Of a DNA stretch of 64,000 nucleotides, positions 9,236 through 19,157 are shown piece by piece (position 1 is the stretch's first letter; the number at the start of each line of letters is the position of its first letter). A program made the position numbers and the translations under genes. This stretch comes from FEN-1297 sp963787005. GTDB lineage: Bacteria > Bacteroidota > Ignavibacteria > Ignavibacteriales > Ignavibacteriaceae. Under the pieces are notes generated by a model. The model saw only the letters and a program-made list of their open reading frames with translations. It ran no database searches and was not told the origin of the DNA. The stretch lies in the NCBI GenBank assembly GCA_963787005.1, contig CAWBBX010000018.1, positions 1 to 64,000 of the forward strand, written 5' to 3'.

Positions 9236-10297
9236 TTACGGACCTGTCACATAAGGATAGCTCATAATTTTGTCCGGTGTAAAAGCTTTGTCATTGAGGT
9301 ATGGATCCCACTCCATGCGTGAATAGAAAATATTATTCGCGCCGAATAGAACCGACTTTGCATTGTATCCCAGCAGTCGAAGATACGCAGCGGCGAATGC
9401 GCTTAATTGTCCCGAGTAACTATAGATTGCAATAGCTTTTCCGGAAGGCATTGTTTGCAGATATGACCCGCTTCTCAGATCGGCATTCTCTTCATAAAAT
9501 ACGCCGAATTCAGGATGGCCCATTCCGGGCTGCGGTCCTTCGAAGAATGGCGAGTTGTAAAGTCTCCCGTTCCCGTAGCAGGCGAGATAATATTCATCAG
9601 GCGAAAAATTTTCGATACCCCCGGTGAATAAATCTTCAACACCTATATAATTTGTATCCTTAACAAATCCCTTTGATATTAATTCGGATATTCTTGAGCG
9701 AATGTTGTCTTCCAGACTTTTGCCAGTATTGCTCAAGCTTATCTTCGGAAGTGCGGTAACATCCGCCTTAGGATAGCTAATATCGTTAAATATGTAAGTG
9801 ACCGGAAGCGTCTTTAAGTGATCCTTCCAATCGTTAGCAAAGTCGCCGTTCCATGATGACATTCCGAAATTAAGCGAGTATATATTTGCGTAGCCGTACA
9901 GCCTGAGCAGGCACGTATAGTAAGATGATGACTGGCCGTTCTGACTTACTAGCACGGCTTTAATTTGATGATCGGAACTTTTGCCGTTTAGAAATTCGAG
10001 TAAAGAATCGTTGCCGGTGTTCACCGCGCCTTCTATATGTCCGGCCGAGAACTGTTCGTTCGATCTTAAATCAATTATCAAATAGTCGCCTTTATTTTGA
10101 TACACCTCTGCGGAGTTTATTAATGACGGGGCTGCGGCGTTGATGTAGTCGCCTTGTGATTCCAGGTAGGTTAAAACCAGCGCCGAATTGTCTAGCCGGA
10201 ACGTCTCCGGCGGGGCTATCGTATCTTTAATACAGCCCGGCAAAATTAAAGCTGACAAAAGAATGACTACAAATATATTTTTATTGATGAGCTTCAT
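9236..10297 (-). CDS. double rhodanese-fold lipoprotein lacking catalytic cysteines
   Basis: A 353-aa lipoprotein; the lipobox LPGC at residues 19-22 follows a hydrophobic signal. Two rhodanese-like modules are visible. The first has IDLRSNEQFSAGHIEGAVN and a substrate-loop equivalent VSQNGQSSS. The second, near the C-terminus, has AIYSYSGQLSA. An active sulfurtransferase would have Cys at the start of each loop (CRSGxRS type). Here neither loop has one, so the protein is probably a binding or structural version of the fold anchored to a membrane. It is separated from the DUF4249/TonB receptor pair by a 153-bp gap with two palindromes. Confidence 0.75.
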   Translation of the reverse strand: MKLINKNIFVVILLSALILPGCIKDTIAPPETFRLDNSALVLTYLESQGDYINAAAPSLINSAEVYQNKGDYLIIDLRSNEQFSAGHIEGAVNTGNDSLLEFLNGKSSDHQIKAVLVSQNGQSSSYYTCLLRLYGYANIYSLNFGMSSWNGDFANDWKDHLKTLPVTYIFNDISYPKADVTALPKISLSNTGKSLEDNIRSRISELISKGFVKDTNYIGVEDLFTGGIENFSPDEYYLACYGNGRLYNSPFFEGPQPGMGHPEFGVFYEENADLRSGSYLQTMPSGKAIAIYSYSGQLSAFAAAYLRLLGYNAKSVLFGANNIFYSRMEWDPYLNDKAFTPDKIMSYPYVTGP

Positions 10298-10341
10298 AAA
10301 TTTTCTTAATTAAACGAAGTTACTCAAAACCGTCTTTCTGA

Positions 10342-10414
10342 TCCCGACTTGTCGGGAGAAGAATCTCAACTTTTTAATTTAGGATACAGATATTTCGTCC
10401 GGCAGCTGCCGGAC
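10342..10414. repeat. pair of intergenic palindromes
   Basis: Two perfect short palindromes lie about 40 bases apart in the gap between two lipoprotein genes. One has TCCCGAC/GTCGGGA arms (10342-10357); the other is GTCCGGCAGCTGCCGGAC (10397-10414). They look like small REP-type hairpin elements scattered in Bacteroidota-like intergenic DNA. Neither is followed by a T-run on the minus strand, so I do not call a terminator. Confidence 0.55.
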
Positions 10415-10450
10415 TCAATATGACATAAACGGGCATTCGCGCAACTTCAG

Positions 10451-11245
10451 TCAATTCACTCTAATCAAATCCGTTTTGTTGATGCCGATGAACATTCCTA
10501 TCACGTGATCTCCGCGTACGTTCCAGTCTATCTTGCTGCTGCTCTGCGTAAAGCTGTCGCTTATAGGTTCGCTTCCCGATTTTGTCTGGAAATAGGGGAG
10601 ATATTCTTTATCGAAGGCATACACTCTTACGAATAAATTCTGTCCCGGGTATTCGTTAGGCAGCGTTTGTGTCCTTACAACGATGCTTTTAGTCCCGAAG
10701 CCTGAATACGATTCTATTGAATAAAAATCGGGTGCCGATCCCGAGCTTCCGTAATTAGCATACCAGAGCGCTCCGTAAACAAATCCGCTTTCCGGCAGAA
10801 CCTTCGTTTCCGCGAATCTTCCCGAGGCATTGAACGAGGAGGAAGTGACGTTAGGAATGCGGGGTATCTTAGTTATGCTGTAAATAGTCTTGTCGCCTAT
10901 CTCGGCAAACAGCTCGTATGTTTCTCCCGCCTGAGGTTTAAGAATATAACTCGGAACGTATCTTCCGGCAGATGAATAGATAAGCGGAATAACCTTTACG
11001 CTGTCAATTCTCATGTAAACTGCCGCGTCTTTGATCTCCGCGAGATTAATATTATAAGATACGCCCAGCGGAAGAGTGCGCGTGATTGTTACTCCCGTAA
11101 AATTCTCATCCGCGTTAAGCTCTCCCTGCACGACCGTAAATTCCTGATAAGAAGTATCGACGTTAACTATATCGGTTTTGTCGCATCCGCTGATAAGTAC
11201 AGCCGCGGTTATCAGTATCAATATTTTAATAAAATTTTTAAGCAT
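10451..11245 (-). CDS. DUF4249-type lipoprotein, partner of the TonB receptor
   Basis: A 264-aa surface or periplasmic lipoprotein with signal peptide and lipobox ISGC (residues 18-21). The pattern of an N-terminal strand with VVQGELNADENF, then VTITRTLPLG, a beta-rich middle and a conserved C-terminal part matches DUF4249 proteins. These typically sit next to a TonB-dependent receptor. Its start is 4 bases after the stop of the receptor gene, so they are co-transcribed. By analogy with SusC/SusD-like pairs I infer a role in ligand capture. The ligand is unknown. Confidence 0.75.
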   Translation of the reverse strand: MLKNFIKILILITAAVLISGCDKTDIVNVDTSYQEFTVVQGELNADENFTGVTITRTLPLGVSYNINLAEIKDAAVYMRIDSVKVIPLIYSSAGRYVPSYILKPQAGETYELFAEIGDKTIYSITKIPRIPNVTSSSFNASGRFAETKVLPESGFVYGALWYANYGSSGSAPDFYSIESYSGFGTKSIVVRTQTLPNEYPGQNLFVRVYAFDKEYLPYFQTKSGSEPISDSFTQSSSKIDWNVRGDHVIGMFIGINKTDLIRVN

Positions 11246-11249
11246 ATAA

Positions 11250-13577
11250 TTAAAACTGAACGTTAAAACCGAACATCGGGATAAATGGGAAAAGCACCAG
11301 CCGTTTTATAACCGGAATTTTACCGCTCGGGGTATCTTTCAGCGATGTGTACTGTGAAAAAGGATTCTGCCGGTTATAAAGATTATAGAAATTTAAATAA
11401 GCTTCGAACTTGTGTGACAGCCAATCGAATTTGTACGATATATTCAGATCAAGTTTGTGGTAAGCCGGGAACTGCGCACCGTAGAGCTCTTCGGAGTTAA
11501 GAAAAATTTTCGGCGAGTTTCCTGTAACGATATCTTTAAATTGATATTGAGCCGGCGGAATAGTATAGCGCTGCCCCGATGCGTACGTCCAAGTTGCGCC
11601 GATGTTAAGACGATCGTTTACCTTGTAACTTAGAACAGCAGAGACGTCGTTGCGCCTGTCATATTTGGGATAAAACGATAAGCCGCCGTTCAGATCATCG
11701 AATTTTCTTTTTGTCCACGAAAGCGTGTATCCGATCCAGCCTGTAAGATCGCCCAGGCGCTTGTTTATGAAAAACTCGATTCCGTATGCCTCACCGATAC
11801 CTTTTGTGAACTGCTGTTCAATCGAGTTATCGAGTGGATTAAGTTTGGCGGAGGTTTTAAACTCGTAAAGATTTTTCATGTCTTTGTAATATCCCTCGAG
11901 CGAAACTAGGTATTCGAGATCGTTGAAAGTCGATTCGAATCCGAGCACGTACTGTGCCGACCTGCTCGGCTCAATATTTTTTGTAGAAGGATACCATAAA
12001 TCCGTAGGCAGCGAGATATCGCTCCTGGTAATTAAATGAAGGAACTGATGGGCAACAGCGTACGCAGCTTGAAGAGAGAGATTGTCCGTCAAAGAGTATG
12101 ATGCTGAAATTCTCGGCTCGGCATTAAAATATTTTCTGCTGTCGAAGTAATAAATTCTCGCGCCGATATTGGTCTTCAGCTTCTCGGAAAATTTTGTCTC
12201 CGCCTGAATAAACGCCGCGGCTTCAACCGAAGTAATATCTTTCCCCGCGTAAGGGTCGCGTTCCAGCAGCTCGTCGTACGAGTCGCTGTACAGCAGACTG
12301 TAATTATGCATGTCAATTTCAAAACCGGTCCTGAATGTCTGGTCCTGGCTCAGATGCATTTCCACATTCTGTTTTAGGGTGATGTCTCTCAACTTCGAGG
12401 AAGAATAATAGCTGGATGAGCGTATCTCTGGGGAAGAGCCTCCTATTACGGACTTAAACTCGTAATCGACGAAGCTTGCCAGCGAGTTAAGGAAAAGAGA
12501 TTTTGTGTTTACTTGTATCCAGTTGATTCCGTACTCGGAATTTTGCCACGAGATATCGTAATTAATATCTTTTACGGAGGGTGGATTGTAAACTCTGTCG
12601 CGACTGTATAATGCGGTTAAGGATACAATGTTAGATTCCGACATCACCATGTTCACTTTGGCGTTAAGATCCTGGAAGTTATATCTAGGTACTGAGCTAT
12701 TCTTGTCGGTGATTCCCTGTACCAGATCGTAATACATCGATCTTCCGGAGATCATGTACGTCGAGCTTTCCGAAAGCGGGCCTTCCAGTGTTAAATAAGA
12801 ATTTATTAATCCAAGCCCGATAACGCCCTTCTCTTTTTCCTTTGTACCCGATCTTAATTTTATATCGAGTACGCTGGAAAGCCGGCCGCCGTACTGTGCG
12901 GGGAAAGCCCCTTTAATCAGCTTTACGTCCTGCATTGCGTTCGAGTTAAAAGTACTGGCAATGTTGCCGAGGTGCGCGGGATTATATACCGTCATTCCGT
13001 CGACCAGGGTAAGAGTCTGGTCGGGCGATCCGCCTCTAACATATAGTCCGCTCGAAAGCTCGCTTCCGAACTTAATGCCGGGAAGCATCTGAAGTAATTT
13101 GAACAGGTCGATTTCACCGGATAGAGAGGGAAGATTTTTCAAAAGATCCGGAGAAACGTCCACCGTATTTATTTCAGGCCTTACCAACTTCTTACCTTTA
13201 ACCACTACTTCACTCAGCTTTATCTCTTCGCTTTTCAGTTCGGCATTGAAATTATAAGACCCCGAGCGCTTCGTTAAATTCAATTCCCTTATAAAAGTTT
13301 TATAACCTACGTGTCTTATAACTATTATATAAACGGCGGAGGGGCATTTGGGAATAATAAAAAAACCGTATCCGTTTGCAGCGGCTCCGCGGTACGGCGG
13401 TTGAGAAGTATTTATACTGTCTTTGTAAAGAAGAATGTTGCTGCCGATAAGGGCCTCGCCCGAAACCGAATCCGTTACAATGCCGGATATAGAAATTTCG
13501 TTGATTTGTGCGAATGCTCCGGCGAAAGCGAAAATGAGGAACGCCGGCAGTAAAACTATTTTTCCTAATGAATTCAA
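11250..13577 (-). CDS. TonB-dependent outer-membrane receptor
   Basis: Active-transport beta-barrel (775 aa). After a signal peptide ending in FAGAFA comes a carboxypeptidase-like/CarboxypepD_reg domain (about residues 28-110, ISGIVTDSVSGEALIGSNIL). Then comes the plug with VYVRGGSPDQTLTLVDGM-like residues, and a C-terminal barrel ending in a typical aromatic residue (GFNVQF). No SusD homologue is adjacent; the DUF4249 lipoprotein downstream is the likely partner. It is transcribed divergently from the gene at 14013. Confidence 0.88.
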   Translation of the reverse strand: MNSLGKIVLLPAFLIFAFAGAFAQINEISISGIVTDSVSGEALIGSNILLYKDSINTSQPPYRGAAANGYGFFIIPKCPSAVYIIVIRHVGYKTFIRELNLTKRSGSYNFNAELKSEEIKLSEVVVKGKKLVRPEINTVDVSPDLLKNLPSLSGEIDLFKLLQMLPGIKFGSELSSGLYVRGGSPDQTLTLVDGMTVYNPAHLGNIASTFNSNAMQDVKLIKGAFPAQYGGRLSSVLDIKLRSGTKEKEKGVIGLGLINSYLTLEGPLSESSTYMISGRSMYYDLVQGITDKNSSVPRYNFQDLNAKVNMVMSESNIVSLTALYSRDRVYNPPSVKDINYDISWQNSEYGINWIQVNTKSLFLNSLASFVDYEFKSVIGGSSPEIRSSSYYSSSKLRDITLKQNVEMHLSQDQTFRTGFEIDMHNYSLLYSDSYDELLERDPYAGKDITSVEAAAFIQAETKFSEKLKTNIGARIYYFDSRKYFNAEPRISASYSLTDNLSLQAAYAVAHQFLHLITRSDISLPTDLWYPSTKNIEPSRSAQYVLGFESTFNDLEYLVSLEGYYKDMKNLYEFKTSAKLNPLDNSIEQQFTKGIGEAYGIEFFINKRLGDLTGWIGYTLSWTKRKFDDLNGGLSFYPKYDRRNDVSAVLSYKVNDRLNIGATWTYASGQRYTIPPAQYQFKDIVTGNSPKIFLNSEELYGAQFPAYHKLDLNISYKFDWLSHKFEAYLNFYNLYNRQNPFSQYTSLKDTPSGKIPVIKRLVLFPFIPMFGFNVQF

Positions 13578-14012
13578 TACTTACTCCGTGTTTTCAATCT
13601 GAAAAATTCCCCTTATTCATCAACATGGAGCTGAGAGAGTATTAAGACCGGAAAAAGATAGTCAGAATAAATTAAGTAATCAATTGAATTTGCCTGCCGC
13701 GTTTTTTGAAAAATTACTGTTTCCAAATTGCAAATTAATATATATATTTGAGGTCAATAAACTTGAGGTGCGCCCCCGGAACGTACTTCTCGATATTATA
13801 AAGGAAGTGGAAAATCCCTCCTTATCCAGGGCTTCCTAGATTAACCGACAAATTTCGGCATGTACTTAATTTCTTATCAAATATTTTCGATAATAATTAA
13901 ACGGCGGAACAAAATTTTATCAAGTTATAGAGGAATTATCGTTCCCGGACATAGATTTGATTTCCCGGCATAATTAAAAATTTATTTTTATTAAAAAGTT
14001 TAGGATTCGTTG
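13578..14012. promoter_or_regulatory. divergent intergenic region
   Basis: This 435-bp AT-rich gap separates the TonB receptor operon (minus) from the secreted-protein operon (plus), so it must hold both promoters. I see no gene, strong hairpin or repeat in it. AGGA at 14002-14005 is the likely ribosome site for the ATG at 14013. Confidence 0.5.
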
Positions 14013-14954
14013 ATGAAGAAAATGTTTTACTTTTTCCTTGTATTATTCCTGATACCGGCTCTTTCTTTTGTAAACGCACAGTCATCGGAGAACAACATAG
14101 GTCTCCGTATTTTTGTAAACTGCACGGGTGAAGGCGCGGCGCTCGTTTATCAGGATACTCTGCACGAAGGGGAAGTGTACACGGTTAAACAGAAAACCTT
14201 ACCGGCTAAATTTCAAAACGCCCAGGAGTTATACGATGCGCTTGTAGGCAGCGAGTTTTATTTTGAGTCCGGTTCACTGCATGAGGACATAGATGTTGAT
14301 TTTATTATTTACGATATCGACTGCAGCAGCGGGACATACCTTCTTGGACCCGACAGCGTCAGCTTTTTCTTCCACGCCGACTTTGAGGTAAGGGTAAACG
14401 GGCAGTACGTAACCGGCAATTATAATTTCGATAATTCAAAGCACGCGATTTTTAAGATGTATAAAACCGCTGCGTTCCACAATTTCTTCGATAAAACCAA
14501 TATCGATCCGCAGGCGCTATTAAGCTACGTCTATAAGACCGCAACGGGCGGATATTCGACCGACGGAATTACAACAATAGATAACGCATCTTCTGTAACA
14601 GCAGAGATGAGCCATTTTTCGGAAGTAGGCGGAATACCGAGTTCTGTGCTGACCGGCCTGTCGTCAAATGACCGTCTGAATAATATTCCCTCGTCTTTCG
14701 AACTGAAACAAAATTATCCGAATCCTTTCAATCCGTCGACATTAATTCAATACGGACTTCCCGAAAGATCGTTTGTTGAAATAAGCGTATACAATATTCT
14801 TGGAAATAAAATTGCTTCCTTGGTAAACTCCACACAGGACGCAGGAATGCATTCTATCCGGTTCGACGGCTCTCGCCTGCCTTCAGGAATTTACATTTAC
14901 AGCCTTAAAACAGGGAACGGCATTATTGCGAGAAAAATGTTATTAATAAAATAA
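14013..14954 (+). CDS. secreted protein with type IX-like C-terminal sorting domain
   Basis: A 313-aa exported protein. The N-terminal signal peptide ends near SFVNAQ. The middle is of unknown function and beta-rich. The last ~85 residues form the sorting domain: LKQNYPNPFNPSTLIQYGLP, then VYNILGNKIASLV, GSRLPSGIYIYSL and the basic end RKMLLIK. Such domains direct transport across the outer membrane by the type IX (Por) system. I start it at the ATG 14013 rather than the preceding TTG because AGGA lies 7 bases before. It heads a three-gene plus-strand unit. Confidence 0.8.
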   Translation: MKKMFYFFLVLFLIPALSFVNAQSSENNIGLRIFVNCTGEGAALVYQDTLHEGEVYTVKQKTLPAKFQNAQELYDALVGSEFYFESGSLHEDIDVDFIIYDIDCSSGTYLLGPDSVSFFFHADFEVRVNGQYVTGNYNFDNSKHAIFKMYKTAAFHNFFDKTNIDPQALLSYVYKTATGGYSTDGITTIDNASSVTAEMSHFSEVGGIPSSVLTGLSSNDRLNNIPSSFELKQNYPNPFNPSTLIQYGLPERSFVEISVYNILGNKIASLVNSTQDAGMHSIRFDGSRLPSGIYIYSLKTGNGIIARKMLLIK

Positions 14955-15051
14955 TTCTAAAACTTCCTTGGTTTTTGAAGCCGGGCATGATTATTAAAAA
15001 ACGGGGCGGAAGTCCGTCAAAAAAAAGGCGGTTTAACTGGCCGGAGTACAA

Positions 15052-16641
15052 ATGAGAAAAATATCTGCAATAATTTTAACAGCGGCGGCGGTGTATATTG
15101 CGGCCCTGATATCGGGCTGCACAGACATCCCGCACGACCTGATTATGCCCAAGTGGGACGTTGACCTGAATGTACCGCTTTTTAATAAGACCTATACTCT
15201 GAACGATATAATAAAATCCGACAAGCAGGATTATATCAGTGTCGATACTAATTCGGCGGGGCAGTCGATCTTTTTGTTTAAATCGGGTAATTATTCACAG
15301 TCGGTGGGTATATCAAACTTTATTAAGGTTACGAAAGAATCATCAAGCCGTAACAACGTTATACCGGCTTCAAATTTAAATCCTGCCGTGCTGTTCATCC
15401 AATTCCCGGAAGGTGCGGAACTTGACAGTGCAGAATTTCTCAGCGGATCTTTCGCATATAACATAAAAAATAATTCTGCATTCGGCGTAAACCTGACTAT
15501 CACGATACCCGGTATCATTCAGCCCGGCGGAATACCATTCAGTTATAGCTCCTACATACCGGGACTGCAGACGGATACCGTTAAGTTTGAGTTCGGAGGC
15601 GACAAGTATGTGCTGCCTTCCGATCAGCCGCCGGTATTTAAGAACAGTATGGAGCTTATAATACAGGTTTCTTCACAGCAGCCTATCGGTACAACGGTTA
15701 CGGCCGACTTTTACCAGTCAGACTTTCTCTTCAGATCAGTGAGCGGCTATCTTCCTACGAAATCTCTCGGCAACAAAACAGAGAGTTTCTCACTCAATAT
15801 AGGTGACGCTGCCGATTATAGGGGAAAGACTTTCCTGAAAAACGCTTCGCTGAATTTAACGGCCGATTATCTCTCACCCGTAAACAATCCGTTCGACATT
15901 GAAGTGAAGAATCTGAATATAATAGGAAAAAGAAACGACGGCTCGGAGATTACGCTTACCGACAGCACAGGAAATCCGAACTTCACGTTTAAATTTCAAA
16001 ACGGCCGCTTCAGCCGTTCGTTCACCGAAAAGAACAGCAACATAACCAGCTTCATCGATTTCCTTCCCGATAATGTTGTTTTAAACGCCGAGTATATAAT
16101 GAATCCGGACGGAAAAGGGGGAACTGCGACAATTCAGGATTCGGTCCGCTTTGCGGCGCAGTTTTCTACCGAGAGTTATATGGCCCTGAAAAAATCGACG
16201 ATTATCGATACATCGGAAGTGAACTTTTCTTCAAATGATAGTTCGAGCATTACAGATGCAAAGAGCGCAACCTTAACTCTCGAGATAAATAACGGTATAC
16301 CGCTGACAACCTGGATAAAGGCAACGGTAACCGATGAATTCTTCAGACCGCTTTTCACGATTACGAATAACATAGACGGAAGCGACTCGCTGTATTTACC
16401 GGGCGCCGATGTAGACGCTGACGGCAACGTTATTACCCCGATATTAACAAAGAATCAAATATCCTTAACCGAGGAACAGTTCAACCGGCTTGCAAAGGCA
16501 AAGTATATGGTTGTAAGCATTAGCGTAAGAACAAAGGACGCCTACATTAATCCTCCTCCGATCGTGGCGCTGCGCCCCGATGACAATATATCAATCAGGG
16601 CATACGGCGGAGTTAATTACACTGTTAATCCGAAGAATTAA
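15052..16641 (+). CDS. large hypothetical lipoprotein (529 aa)
   Basis: Signal peptide with lipobox ISGC (residues 20-23), so it should be lipid-anchored outside the inner membrane. The rest is beta-rich with repeated hydrophobic-polar alternation and no cysteine cluster or enzymatic motif that I recognise. GGAG 5 bases before the ATG supports the start. It ends 14 bp before the gene at 16656, so it probably shares a transcript with that outer-membrane protein. It may be an envelope assembly partner, but this is inference from context only. Confidence 0.65.
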   Translation: MRKISAIILTAAAVYIAALISGCTDIPHDLIMPKWDVDLNVPLFNKTYTLNDIIKSDKQDYISVDTNSAGQSIFLFKSGNYSQSVGISNFIKVTKESSSRNNVIPASNLNPAVLFIQFPEGAELDSAEFLSGSFAYNIKNNSAFGVNLTITIPGIIQPGGIPFSYSSYIPGLQTDTVKFEFGGDKYVLPSDQPPVFKNSMELIIQVSSQQPIGTTVTADFYQSDFLFRSVSGYLPTKSLGNKTESFSLNIGDAADYRGKTFLKNASLNLTADYLSPVNNPFDIEVKNLNIIGKRNDGSEITLTDSTGNPNFTFKFQNGRFSRSFTEKNSNITSFIDFLPDNVVLNAEYIMNPDGKGGTATIQDSVRFAAQFSTESYMALKKSTIIDTSEVNFSSNDSSSITDAKSATLTLEINNGIPLTTWIKATVTDEFFRPLFTITNNIDGSDSLYLPGADVDADGNVITPILTKNQISLTEEQFNRLAKAKYMVVSISVRTKDAYINPPPIVALRPDDNISIRAYGGVNYTVNPKN

Positions 16642-16655
16642 GAAAGGAGGTGGAA

Positions 16656-18074
16656 ATGAAAAAGCTTATAACAATAGTAGTAATAATCGTAATATCCGCC
16701 TCCGGAGCTTTTGCACAGTACGGTTCCTCCGGCGCAGTTAATTCAAGAGCGACTGCTATGGCGAAAACGTATAATTCAACGGCCGGGGGCGTTAATGCAA
16801 TCGGCATAAATCCGGCCGGTATTCTAAACACCGGTTTTAACTCAGTTGAATTATCCACAGTTCTGCCGCTCCCGCCGATATCGGTTAGAGCGGGCACCGA
16901 TTTCTTGTCGATCAACGAAATTAATTATTTCTTCGGCGGCATTAACGGACAGCCGCGATATCTTAACGATGCCGATAAGCAGAGAATGAACAACCTTTTC
17001 AGCGGGGGCGGATTCATCTTCGCTAATTTTACATCGAATTTATTTTCATTGGATGTGAACGCGGGAAGCGATGTGGGCGCGTTCGCTATTTCGGTTAACG
17101 ATTTTGCCGCAGGTAAATTTAATTTTCCCGCCGCCATTGCCGACATAGCTCTGCACGGAAATCCTCTCGGCAAAGTTTATAATTTAAATGACGCTTACAT
17201 TCGATCCTGGTGGATTAGAAATTATTCTTTCTCGTACGCGAGAGATATTATTAACGACAGTCCCGGAACCTTTACCAACATAGCGGCAGGATTTACTGTT
17301 AAGATGGTTCAGGGTTACGCATACGCCGCAACGGAAAGAGTAAACACTACGTTTCAAACTACAACGCAGGATGCTATAACCGGTACATCCGATCTAGCCG
17401 GACTCACTGCTTTCTCTGATTTCTTTAACGTTAAGTACGATTCCGATCCCTCTAAAACACAAGGAAGTTACAGCCCCTTCCCAAAACCGGCGGGACACGG
17501 AGTCGGTTTAGATATTGGAGTGAGTGCATCTATCTTGAACGAATGGAGATTTTCTCTGGCGGTAACCGATATAGGTTCTATTAAATGGGATCATAATGCA
17601 GGCAAATTTACCGGCGGCGGAAGCATTTATCTGGATGATATTACCGACTCGGCTCAAACTCAGAACCTGCTGGATAAGCTGAAGGGAACCAGCGAAAGGA
17701 TAGACGGTTTTACCACAAATCTGCCGACAGCCCTCAGAATAGGCGTGTCGCATTATTTCGCCAGACCGGACGATGACATACCCGGCACGCTTCTTCTTGC
17801 GTTCGATTATAACCAAGGTTTTAATGATCTACCGGGGAACAGCAAAACTCCCAGAGTATCAATCGGCGCCGAATGGAAGCCGATGAATTGGATACCGTTT
17901 ATAAGAACGGGATTTTCTTTCGGCGGATCATTGGGATTTCACTGGGGATTCGGACTGGGAATAGACGCGGGCGTACTCGACCTGAACATCGGTACATCCG
18001 ATCTCCAGGGATTTCTATTCCCGGCTTCCGCAAGATATACTTCGATTAGCTTTGACAGCCGCTGGAAGTTTTAG
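16656..18074 (+). CDS. outer-membrane beta-barrel protein, DUF5723-like
   Basis: A 472-aa exported protein with signal peptide ending GAFAQ. It then has SRATAMAKTYNSTAGGVNAIGINPAGI, a pattern close to the FadL/PorV-like barrels (an 'xxNPAG' motif near the N-terminus). Glycine- and aromatic-rich strands continue to the final phenylalanine, typical of an outer-membrane barrel. AGGAGG at 16645-16650 lies 5 bases before the ATG at 16656. The upstream in-frame GTG at 16650 overlaps this ribosome site and is unlikely to be used. Its stop is adjacent to the end of the convergent lptG-like gene. Confidence 0.75.
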   Translation: MKKLITIVVIIVISASGAFAQYGSSGAVNSRATAMAKTYNSTAGGVNAIGINPAGILNTGFNSVELSTVLPLPPISVRAGTDFLSINEINYFFGGINGQPRYLNDADKQRMNNLFSGGGFIFANFTSNLFSLDVNAGSDVGAFAISVNDFAAGKFNFPAAIADIALHGNPLGKVYNLNDAYIRSWWIRNYSFSYARDIINDSPGTFTNIAAGFTVKMVQGYAYAATERVNTTFQTTTQDAITGTSDLAGLTAFSDFFNVKYDSDPSKTQGSYSPFPKPAGHGVGLDIGVSASILNEWRFSLAVTDIGSIKWDHNAGKFTGGGSIYLDDITDSAQTQNLLDKLKGTSERIDGFTTNLPTALRIGVSHYFARPDDDIPGTLLLAFDYNQGFNDLPGNSKTPRVSIGAEWKPMNWIPFIRTGFSFGGSLGFHWGFGLGIDAGVLDLNIGTSDLQGFLFPASARYTSISFDSRWKF

Positions 18075-19157
18075 TTACTGCCCGGCTCTCGGTATAGTGA
18101 AGATAGCGGCCCCCAGGAAAACTATATTAGCGGACCAAGCCGTAAGAAAAGGACTAAGCGAGCCGTTCTTTCCGAACGCGAGGCTTATCTGCATGAATAC
18201 AAGATATATAAACGTTACAAGAATGTTTATACCTATCTGAACCGCAAGTCCGCCTCTTCTTTTGTTGGTAGATATAGGCAGTCCGAATAGAACAACCACC
18301 AAACTCGCCATCGGAAATGAGAACCGCGAGTAATATTCTATCTGCGCGCTCGTCGGATCGTTGCCCGCTCTTTTTATTTGTGAGATCAGGTCTCCCAATT
18401 CGCTAAGGTTCATTTCCTCGGGCTTTTCCTGCTTTGTTTTTAATTCCGCCGGGGTGAAGTTCAAATCGGAAAGAGTCATTCTTTTAAAATATTCCGCGTG
18501 CTGCAGCTTACCTTGAAAGGTGCGCCTCACTCCGTTATGAGCTATCCACGCATGCGAGACGGAATCGTAAACCAGGCGCGCCGCGTCAATTCTAGAAATC
18601 ATATCGGTCAGATCATTCTTCTTGAACTGCTCAATGCTAACCCTGCTTGCCTGGTTTCTTGACTGGTCGAAGAATGAAATACTGACCAGCCTCGTCCGTG
18701 TATCCTGAAAAAATATATTTGTCCCCGAAAAATTGTAATCCGAATTTAGGTACGTCATCTCAATGTTATGCTTGGTCCGGTTAGCCATCGGAACAATATA
18801 TCCGGAAAAATATACTGAGAAAATGCTGATGAGTATTGTTGCCGCTACAAACGGGGCCATAAATCGGTACAAGCTAACCCCGCTCGATCTTATAGCGGTA
18901 AGCTCGCTCAAGTTGGCGGCTTTCCCCGCAGTAAAGAGAGCGGCGAACAGCACGGAGACCGGTGTCATCAGCTTAATTATATCCGGGCTGAATACCACGT
19001 AGTAGTGAAGAATAATGGGGAAGGATACGTTCTGATCCAGAAAGCTTCCGAGGTGTTCGAGCATATTGATGATTACGAAGATCAAAGTGAACGCAATAAT
19101 ACCGAAGAAGAAGGTCTGGAGAAACTGCTTGATCAGATATTTATCTATTATTTTCAT
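18075..19157 (-). CDS. LptG/LptF-family permease (YjgP/YjgQ)
   Basis: A 360-aa inner-membrane protein. The N-terminal MKIIDKYLIKQFLQTFFFGIIAFTL and the arrangement of two helices, a further helix, a long periplasmic beta-jellyroll (about residues 130-270) and three C-terminal helices match the lipopolysaccharide export permeases. The Lpt complex moves LPS from inner to outer membrane using LptB. The gene begins directly after the stop of its paralogue, so the pair is one operon. LptB is not in this window. LptG is the likelier assignment by position, but I cannot distinguish it firmly from LptF. Confidence 0.85.
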   Translation of the reverse strand: MKIIDKYLIKQFLQTFFFGIIAFTLIFVIINMLEHLGSFLDQNVSFPIILHYYVVFSPDIIKLMTPVSVLFAALFTAGKAANLSELTAIRSSGVSLYRFMAPFVAATILISIFSVYFSGYIVPMANRTKHNIEMTYLNSDYNFSGTNIFFQDTRTRLVSISFFDQSRNQASRVSIEQFKKNDLTDMISRIDAARLVYDSVSHAWIAHNGVRRTFQGKLQHAEYFKRMTLSDLNFTPAELKTKQEKPEEMNLSELGDLISQIKRAGNDPTSAQIEYYSRFSFPMASLVVVLFGLPISTNKRRGGLAVQIGINILVTFIYLVFMQISLAFGKNGSLSPFLTAWSANIVFLGAAIFTIPRAGQ

